Shown: piece by piece, positions 12,508-21,600 of the stretch
Numbering within the stretch: the stretch's first letter is position 1
Layout of the letters: every line of letters starts with the position of its first letter
Assembly (NCBI GenBank): GCA_003260075.1
Contig: QLIY01000072.1
Location: 125,146-189,145, forward strand
From: Phallusia mammillata
Taxonomy: Eukaryota > Chordata > Ascidiacea > Phlebobranchia > Ascidiidae
DNA: 64,000 bases
Direction of reading: 5' to 3'
Notes under the pieces: model-generated
The model's database searches: none
What the model was told of the DNA's origin: nothing
What the model saw: only the letters and a program-made list of their open reading frames with translations
Translations under genes and position numbers: made by a program

Positions 12508-14532
12508 GCTTTTTCACCTACAAGTTTACTGCAATTTTACACTGACTTTTACCTAACAACAATACATTCTAGTTAGTCTTTTTTCCAGTACTTTGTGCAC
12601 TTGTTTTATTTATTAAAGGCCAACGCACATGTTTACATAAGACACCACCGTGAACTACTGTGCTGCTTTCGGTTCAGCAAATCCACTTTGCTGTGATGAG
12701 AGAAAATTAGCGCCAACGGCGGAGTTGGTGGCCTTCTTCACGGCGGCACGTTATCAACGTCCGCAATCTGTGGACGCAATTGTCTTGCATTTATCAGTGC
12801 CCAGTCCGCCATAATAGCCGCATTTTCAATAACTGATGTCTCGGCCACTGTCTTTAATTTATCATTGCCGGGGTTGCCACACTGACCGGATTTGCTAGTT
12901 CTGGTTTTACTTTTATTCTGGTTACCTTTTTTCGAGCAATAAAAAACCTAATATTAAAAAACTTTTTGTTACAAAAGAATTTTACCTCACCCGGTTTTAT
13001 GTACTTGCATGACACTCACGCTTTCAAATAATGTTGCAAAAACCAAAACTGGTTTGTTAACCTAAGTTAAAAACTAAAAGTACAACCTGGTGCGACTTAA
13101 AGGTCTCTGTTCAAGTATGTGTATTAGGTCTACGTTTTAGCAATTAGCTTTAACTGATGTGCTATTTTACCGCATGGGTCACCATGAGATACATTGCTAT
13201 GCAAACAAGAAAAAAACACGCCCAAAAAGTGCTAGTTTTCGCATCCGAGTTGGCATCCTTATGAAATTTGATATACTCAGAAATCAATTACCCTTTCCGG
13301 GCACGAAGTTTTAATTGAGTCACGATTTAAAAACTCGGCGATAATTGCATGCAGTGTGAAATCAAATTGTTTTGGGTTTAGGGTAACATGAAGCTTGGCA
13401 ATCCTATTCATTATGCTCTTTTTTCGAAACATGTTTGAAAACAGGACAAAAAATAAAACGCTTTAAACGCCGCCACATAACATATGCCCTTTTAGTGGTG
13501 GAGGGGACAATGGGGGTGGTTCGATATTTATTTGATTCTTGAAAAACAGAGAAACTGCTTCACCCCCGAGCTTGAATGGCTGTATGCAGGTATACTACCA
13601 GGGTATAGCTCGTTTATCCAATTGGGGCCTATTCTATCCGTGTCATATGAGTGCACTTTTCATGTGGCGGTGAAAACGCCCCAACGGGCCGTTGTGCCGC
13701 ACCAGGGCCCATGACATAAGGGCCCCATAAATATCAAAACTTAAATGCACCCAATTACGGATAAATTCTAGTGTTTTTATAAAACTTAATAATGATTTAG
13801 TTGTTGCCCAGTATAGCATTTTTGTTGCTCTTTAAGGATGGCATTACGGTACAGTATATATTACATTGGCAGTACTATACACAACTCGTTGCGAAGAGCG
13901 TCCCGCACTACAATACCGTACCAAATGTCAAAACCTGGAACGTACCGCACCTGCATCAACCCCATGGGGTAGTGCACTGTCTTTGCTTATACCGTGCATT
14001 TAAATAAACTAATCTGAATCAGATTTGCACTAACGTGAGTGGTGTCTAAACAAGCCGCTCAACTGTCTTGGTGAAAATGAAGTTGTAGTTTTAACTATAT
14101 AGCGTCGATAAGATTTTTTAAGGGGTTAAAATCACATGGACGAAGTAGCCTATTGACTTGAATATTAATAGAAGGATTCTCGTCCTATACGCGACTTTAA
14201 ATTTATATTTATATTTTTCCCTTCAACTGTAACTGCAGAACAAAACAGTTACTTTCCAGACTACTGAAAACCGCTTGAGAATACTGAACAAATCACTTTC
14301 TAGTGCTAATTTTTGTGCATGTCTTTGGTTAATCGCTATGGGAAATGTAACTGCAGCCCAAATGCACGTGTAATCATTCTTTTACAGAACGAATACCCAC
14401 GTAAGCCTGAAATATGAAGTAGTGACGTCATAAACATTTTTGACTCTAGTTTAGAAAAAAAGGCACTGCGGTAAAATCATGTGATAAACAGCTTTAAATG
14501 CAGGTTTTGGTCAATTTTCATCTGTTGCAAAA
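12508..14532. other. Intergenic between divergent genes, no gene recognised
   Basis: This spans the probable 5' region of the minus-strand multi-DOMON gene. Acceptor-like AG sites lie just upstream of its ATG, as would suit a spliced-leader acceptor, but no leader junction can be proven from genomic DNA. Open frames are short with no domain. Nothing else was recognised. Confidence 0.4.
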
Positions 14533-14803
14533 AGAAACGATGTAAAAAAGACCATTTCTTCAACATTTATTTTGCGTACCAGTACGATAGTAGGCTTTTG
14601 GTACAGTGGTATGCTTTGGTGGTGACTAGCTAAAGATTTGTGAACATTTTACGGCCACTTTGCTTACGTTTTACAATACGATTCGCGTTTACCTTTTATA
14701 ACTATAACTATCAAAATTTTTAGAATAGGTCAAAAATTGTCAAAATTGTTTACAAAGTGGGGGGGGGGTAGAAACGATGTAAAAAAGACCATTTCTTCAA
14801 CAT
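14533..14803. other. Contig-join signature 1 (10-G spacer at 14759-14768)
   Basis: Ten G separate sequence in which AGAAACGATGTAAAAAAGAC and its next 14 bases occur on both sides (14533-14566 and 14770-14803). Only 34 bp are shared, and about 190 bp of unmatched sequence lies between the left copy and the spacer, so the two contig ends diverge here. Confidence 0.6.
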
Positions 14804-15062
14804 CGGTTCGGTTTTGCTTTAGATACTTCATGTATCTTTCGTTTATACAAATGTATTGAATAATTTTCGTTGTGTCTTAGCTGCAGTTTTTTGGCAGTGA
14901 TTTTTAATTAGCTCATTCCCTTTTCAGAATAGGTTAGGTCTATGTTCAGATTTTTGCCCTTCTGTTAGACTTTTGCACATTCTTTCGCTCTAGTTAGATT
15001 AGCCTAGCCATATTTTAACTTTTTGAACGATAATGCGTAATTTAACTACTTGAATTCTTCAT

Positions 15063-15160
15063 AGGTCAAAATTTTGTCAAAAAAAAGTTTTTTAAGGTCA
15101 AAATTTGTCAAAATTTTTAATTTGTAGGTCAAAATTTTTCTTTTTTTAGGTCAAAAAATA
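15063..15160. repeat. Degenerate GTCAAAA-rich minisatellite
   Basis: Repeated blocks of the type AGGTCAAAATTTGTCAAAAT, separated by T- or A-rich spacers, occur here and again at about 14728-14750. They lie upstream of POLR2E and overlap the start of the duplicated segment of join 2. No coding potential. Confidence 0.55.
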
Positions 15161-16888
15161 ATTGCCCTACTTATAAATATAACTTTTGTGCTTTTTATCG
15201 AATAGTTGTGTTATTTGTACGATGGAAAAGTCGTATATTCACACTTGCGTCATGCGGCATTGTGCGCAATGCGCATGTTCTGCTGAATCTGCTTCAAGTA
15301 AATTTCTGCAATTTTGTTGTTAAATGTTAGCTTGCTTTGAGATTTTGCAGATATAAATGAAAAAAAAAAGATTTTGGAGATTCCTAAATACTTGTATTTA
15401 CTGTTACTTTCATAAAGTCATTCAGAATCGAAAAATGCCAAAAAATATTTTCACTCAGACATAATAAAGTTTGTCATAAACGCCCAAACAAAAAAAGTAC
15501 CTCGAATTTGCCACCAAAGTCTTAAGGAATTTTGAAGTATGGATGATGAAGCTGAAACGTACAGATTATGGAGAATAAGGAAAACAGTGATGCAAGTAAT
15601 TACTTGTTTATTTGTTTTTTTACAATATGTGTGTTTTGAAAGCTCAATATTTCAATTTGTATCTTTTTATGATTGACAGAGTTGTCATGCTTCTGCTATA
15701 AGTATAATATCACTAATCTATTAGTTGCTGTATTGTTTTTGCATTTCAAGAATAAGTTGTTTTAAGAAACTGACTTCATTAAAATAAATTTTCCAACATA
15801 CCGTATACATATATGCCATGTTTGGTTGAGCAGTAAGCACCAGTCCGATTTTGTTTCAACAGCAAACAGTGACTAATGAAGTTATCATTCTATATCTATC
15901 CTCATGTAGTACTGACTAAGCTTGCTGTGTTTCTAACATAGACAACTCATTTTTATTAGGCAGTGAATGCTTTTGTTTCAAGTGGCCTGTGTTTAGATTG
16001 GGTTTGGGGGGGGGGGTTTTTTTAGGTCAAAAAATAATTGCCCTACTTATAAATATAACTTTTGTGCTTTTTATCGAATAGTTGTGTTATTTGTACGATG
16101 GAAAAGTCGTATATTCACACTTGCGTCATGCGGCATTGTGCGCAATGCGCATGTTCTGCTGAATCTGCTTCAAGTAAATTTCTGCAATTTTGTTGTTAAA
16201 TGTTAGCTTGCTTTGAGATTTTGCAGATATAAATGAAAAAAAAAAGATTTTGGAGATTCCTAAATACTTGTATTTACTGTTACTTTCATAAAGTCATTCA
16301 GAATCGAAAAATGCCAAAAAATATTTTCACTCAGACATAATAAAGTTTGTCATAAACGCCCAAACAAAAAAAGTACCTCGAATTTGCCACCAAAGTCTTA
16401 AGGAATTTTGAAGTATGGATGATGAAGCTGAAACGTACAGATTATGGAGAATAAGGAAAACAGTGATGCAAGTAATTACTTGTTTATTTGTTTTTTTACA
16501 ATATGTGTGTTTTGAAAGCTCAATATTTCAATTTGTATCTTTTTATGATTGACAGAGTTGTCATGCTTCTGCTATAAGTATAATATCACTAATCTATTAG
16601 TTGCTGTATTGTTTTTGCATTTCAAGAATAAGTTGTTTTAAGAAACTGACTTCATTAAAAGAAATTTCCCAACATACCGTATACATATATGCCATGTTTG
16701 GTTGAGCAGTAAGACTAAGCACCAGTCCGATTTTGTTTCAACAGCAAACAGTGACTAATGAAGTTATCATTCTATATCTATCCTATGTAGTACTGACTAA
16801 GCTTGCTGTGTTTCTAATATAGACAACTCATTTTTATTGGGCAGTGAATGCTTTTGTTTCAAGTGGCCTGTGTTTAGATTGGGTTTGG
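15141..16888. other. Contig-join signature 2: 870-bp allelic duplication around 16006-16016
   Basis: The left copy (15141-16007) and right copy (16017-16888) agree over about 870 bp with only a few substitutions and small indels, and are separated by 11 G. The left copy stops exactly at the G tract and the right copy continues into unique sequence. The duplicated segment contains POLR2E exon 1, which is therefore present twice. Divergence of about 1% suits two haplotypes. Confidence 0.9.
15539..15595 (+). CDS. POLR2E: Redundant second copy of POLR2E exon 1 (allelic duplicate)
   Basis: It encodes the same 19 residues and the same GTAATT donor as 16415-16471. It lies in the left copy of the 870-bp duplicated segment bounded by an 11-G tract. 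A transcript could in principle use either, but the structure argues this is the other allele of one exon and not an alternative first exon. Confidence 0.85.
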
Positions 16889-18363
16889 TTTATTGCCAAG
16901 TCCACTGCTCTGTTTATCAATTTGTACTTTTTGGTGTTGTTAATTTGGATAATGAGCTTAAACAATTTCGGGACTTATTTGATTCTTGCATTTAACTAAC
17001 TCCTTGTTTGTGCAAATTAAATTTTCACATCTAAATTTTAGCTTTGCCATGACCGTGGATATTTGGTCACACAACATGAACTTGACCAATCCCTTGAGGA
17101 ATTCAAAGATGAATTTGGTGATAAACCCAGTGAGAGAAAACCTGGACGACAAGATCTTACAATCCTTGTTGCTCACAATGATGATCCGACAGATCAGATG
17201 TTTGTGTTTTTTCCGGGTGGGTGCTAAATAACTCTAGATCAGTGGTTTTTAACTTTGTAGTATGCAGATGAGCTTTCTATTATACTTTCAAGTCAAATCC
17301 AAAATTGCAACTTAACTTACCCAACTGATAAACCTTGGGCAAAACTCGTGTTTTGGACATTCTTTCGGAGATGCTAATATTGCTGGTTTTAGGAATATTT
17401 TGTCATAGTAAAGAAGAATATGCCTTTTTTGTCTACTCATCCAAATAGGGTTTGGTGGTATGCGGCCATAGAAAAAGTCGTAAGGTTGTACGCAATCACT
17501 ATAAGGTTAAGAACCACTGCTTTGGACACTTGACAGAACTCCAATTTTACTTTCACAACTGTAGAAACCGCATTTTACCAATTAAGAAAGAAAGTCTTTT
17601 TTTATGGTTGCTTTGGTATAGTAGTTGGTTTGTCATGTGTAAAATCCTTATCTTTTTATCAGAGGAACCAAAGGTTGGAGTAAAGACAATCAAGACATAC
17701 TGTCAAAGAATGCAAGAAGAGAACATTCAGCGAGCAATTATCGTCGTGCAACAAGGCATGACACCCTCTGCTAAACAATCATTATTTGATATGGCACCAA
17801 AATATATTCTTGAACAGTTTTTGGAACAAGAGTTGCTGATTAACATTACTGAACATGAGGTATATTATTTCTCAAAGTTTCAACAATTGCGATACAAGTC
17901 CATTTAATCTTTTTAATTGTTTGATGTTGTAATTTAGGTTTTTTTTTTCTTGTTCCTTTTTTACTTGTCTGTCATTTGTAACTTTGTGTTAATTTGCTGC
18001 TTCTTTGGGTGGTAGCTTAATCTTTTGTATAAAACTTCCGTAAAAATCTGAATTGTATATGAAACTTTTGTAAAAGTCCTAATGAATATCTCCGATAGAT
18101 TTTTTGTGGTTATTAACATATTCTAAGGACATGTTTTTAAAGATATTTGTGTCTTACAGCTTGTACCAGAACATGTTGTACTAACACCCTCTGAAAAGCA
18201 GGAGCTGTTGACAAGATACAAACTCAAAGACTATCAGCTACCAAGAATACAAGCTGGTGACCCTGTCGCGCGATATTTTGGACTTAAACGGGGCCAAGTT
18301 GTCAAAATTGTTAGACCCAGTGAAACAGCTGGACGTTATGTAACATACAGACTTGTTCAATGA
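15539..18363 (+). CDS. POLR2E: DNA-directed RNA polymerases I, II and III subunit RPABC1 (RPB5), 210 aa
   Basis: Exons: first exon 16415-16471 (an identical copy lies at 15539-15595), then 17042-17216, 17663-17859 and 18160-18363. Lengths sum to 211 codons including TGA, equal to the length of human RPB5. The start [19 protein letters not shown] matches the family N terminus. The middle carries [20 protein letters not shown] and [10 protein letters not shown]. The C terminus has the conserved assembly domain [23 protein letters not shown] and ends TYRLVQ. RPB5 is shared by all three nuclear RNA polymerases and sits at the lower jaw near downstream DNA. A hAT MITE lies in the second intron. 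The doubled exon 1 is an assembly effect, and both copies encode the same residues. Confidence 0.97.
17240..17519. mobile_element. hAT MITE in POLR2E intron 2 (280 bp)
   Basis: Begins CAGTGGTTTTTAACTTTG and ends GGTTAAGAACCACTG, an inverted-repeat pair. Flanking 8-mers CTCTAGAT and CTTTGGAC match at 5 of 8 positions and fit the hAT target-site consensus. No coding capacity. It sits just after the 17216 donor and does not disturb either splice site. Confidence 0.75.
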
Positions 18364-18695
18364 TTCTGGATTTTTTTGCTGGAAGTGAATTCCAGCTGCT
18401 TCCAGAACTAGAGGTCAAACAGAATAGCACAATGCATATTGTGTCAAAACTTTTATTGATATAGTATGAACTTTTGCGAAGGTGCATGAGGGGTTACTGC
18501 TTTTCTCCACCATGCTATGTTTGCGTTGAGTGAAAATTTGACCAAAAATCTGCAAAAAAAAGACCTGATCAAAAGGAAAGAACATTCAATAATGTTTTTC
18601 ATCTTTTTCAAAAGGGGTTTACAAGCATTCAAAAGTCATTACAATTCATGTCTGTTAATGTGTTAGATTGGCTATAAAATTATTATTGCGTTATG
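18364..18695. other. Intergenic between convergent POLR2E and the NIDO gene
   Basis: About 330 bp separate the two stop codons, so the 3' UTRs are short or overlap. The first clear plus-strand AATAAA (18712-18717) falls inside the last exon of the minus-strand gene. That would give overlapping sense-antisense 3' ends if it is used. Confidence 0.45.
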
Positions 18696-21600
18696 TCATT
18701 GGCCTGCCAGTAATAAACGCACGTTTCTTCGGCCAATCCATTTGGACCACGTGTACTTACTTTTGATGCGTTTGCTACATCTTTGGCTTGTAGCTAGGGC
18801 CGTCCATTCGTATGTATAGTAATCGGAATCGTACTGGCAATCTCTCTTAACGGTCACCGAACCGTCCTGTAAGGTTCTCCCCGCTTTGCAGAAGTAGAAA
18901 GTGTAAAATCTCCACCGTGCAGCGGTAACTGTTTCGAAGAACTCGCCGACTGGACACAAGTTGAACAAGCGCTTGGCAACATTTGCGATCCCACACTCTG
19001 ATTCTGAAACAACAATCAAAACTTTACATTTTTAGTGCTATTGTGTCGCTATGTTGTCTTTCACCAAGCGAAATAAACTCAACTCAACTCAACTCATTGC
19101 CTCTGTACCTGGGGAAAAAAGAATAACATTTTTTTAATGTCCGATGGTACACGCAATTTGCCTATTTACCGAACCAGTCGACCAATTTTTTTTACTTTGT
19201 ATGCTTGTTTGCTGATAAATTCGGTAGAACTACTAACACTGGAACTCAGCTAACGCCCGGTTAGGTAGGTGGCGCAACAGAGCATGGGCGCCGGGCGTTA
19301 ATGGTGCTCGGCAATTATTCTTGCCATAAACCCAAATTGCTGAGTCAGCACCATAAACGCCTATGCTCCGTTGCGCCACCTACCAGAAAATCCCAGACCG
19401 GGCGCTAGCCAAAATTCCAGTGTTAGTTGCTCTACCGATAAATTCAGGATTGAGTAGTTGATCTCAATTGTTCCGTTAAATTTCACGCACGCTTATGGGT
19501 ATTAATGTTAATTTAATGGAAAGGCTTCTGTCAAAGTTACTGAAGTGGACACGCGTTAACAACAATCTTATTCACTTAAAATTTGTTAATAATCTGCCGT
19601 GACTGTGAGTTCAAAGTGTGTATTACGTATCCCTGATTCCCTGCGGGCACAAACACGTAAAAGCTCTTAAAATTATTGGAAATCAAGATAATGATTACAT
19701 CTAACAAAATGTTTTTTGTCTTCAACGGCATTTTATTTCGGGATTTATCTTTGATTCAATCCTGTCTCAAAATCAGTTCTACGGTAAACAAACTTTTAAA
19801 AGCCTTTAAAAATTGTATAATTGGAATACTTACTAAATGAGGTACACTCAAGAGGCAAATCAACTCTCCACATAAATGTTCCCGGCGTGTCGACGTTACT
19901 ACTTTGATGAAAGTTCGACATATCTTTAGTTCCCGATCCGTCGGCCTCGTGAGAGCATTCAATGGCTCCATCGCGTAATGCAAATATTCCCGCCTAATCA
20001 TACATCAAAAAAGATAAGTAACAAGGGCGACAGATGCCTACATCTTGTCATAAATCAGTTTAGTTTCAACTTTTGAATTCCGGCCTTGTTTAGGGAAGCT
20101 TATGTATTATTTTGTTAAACACCACAGATGCAACATGGCACAGATCTTTCACTTAAACAAGCTGAATATTTTAAAATGTATAGATTATGTAAATTGTAAA
20201 CCATCCACGCTTTATCAGATTGTAACAATATTCCTTGTAGTTTGCAATAAATAATAATAGAATGTTAGAATTAAAGTCGAGAACGCGATATTCCAAACCA
20301 GTGGGGGGGGGGGAACAATAGAATGTTAGAATTAAAGTCGAGAACGCGATATTCCAAACCAGTGGTGCCAAAAGGGAGGAATTTCTTCCCGGTTGGGAAC
20401 CACTGTTCTAAACAATGGAGAATAAATACCAACATGGCCAATTACCCTTGCGTAATTTTCCTCCCAATTCGTGAATTCAGTGACGTTGTAGAAATAGCCA
20501 ACATACATTTTGTTTTTATTTCCAGCCAAGACAACTTGATAAATATTTCGAACATTTGAGTTGGAGACCATCTGATATAAAAAAAATACACAACAATATG
20601 ATCCACATGCAGTAATGGAGTTTACAGTTTTGTAAATTAAAGATAATTTGTCGTAGGACGATGAGGTTGTTTTTTTCTGGTTAGTCGAGTTTTGCGTAAT
20701 GATAGCCTTTGTCAAGCTTTGATACACAAAAGATGCTATTATATAACGAATAATCCGATTTTTGTGGTTTCATATGTCTCCGTACAGCGTACTGATAAGT
20801 ATGTTCATGTCAGTGAGGCCTATAACTAATGCCAAGAAGTCGTGCTAAAGACCCGCGCTAAAATTTTAAACAGAATCAACGACCGCTGGTAGATTCCGAC
20901 TTGAGATCAAAAGTGGAAAGACGGGTTTTCCACGCAGTTGTTTCACATCTGACATTTGCTTTGAAGATGGCAGTATTAATATCTGTTTTAATAGACGAGA
21001 TTAAAGTGATGTGTTTTGTGGTTACGGTGACGTTAAAGGTCAAGAAAACTGATGTGAACAGAACAAGTGTTTAAATTAGTCTTTCAAATGTAAACGATCA
21101 ATATACACAATCTAAATCTCCGTCAACCGTTCTAGTGCGACCTGATTATATATAGCCACTTCAACAATAAAAACTTTATCACTATCAAAAGTCACTGTAA
21201 CAGTTCAACTTTTTGATGTAAGCTTATAGAAAACCCCTAAAAGTGTGGTTATGCCCAGGCGAAAATTATCTACCCTTTACGCTCGGCCGTTGGCCTCTTG
21301 CGCACGATTATCTGTTGCGTATGTACCAAACGGCCAATGAACGGCAGTCCCAAACTTTTCCCATTCATATAAGTTAAGTTTTTTTAAGGCATTTCCATAC
21401 CTGGTCCTAACTTGGAATAATCATACACCGCCCTCGTCTGATTATTAATGGCGGTCTGGTACAAAGGATTATGGTATGAAAAGACAAGCATGGCCATGTT
21501 ACAATTTTGTACGGCGTCGTAAATGTTGCTTGTAAACACTACAAATTTTATTGATTCGATGCACGTCACATAAAGACAGAAAGTTTGACTATTAGGAAAA

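Noticed and set aside
15141-16888. The 870-bp duplication as a genuine tandem gene duplication giving two promoters for POLR2E
   Set aside because: The exact G-tract boundary, the allele-level divergence and the identical behaviour of 17 other loci favour an assembly join.
21384-21569. Minus-strand open frame VVFTSNIYDAVQNCN.. as an extra exon of the NIDO gene
   Set aside because: The exons on either side (23325-23464 and 20446-20571) join in phase 0 and give a continuous NIDO fold. This segment would enter in phase 2 and leave in phase 1, breaking the frame.
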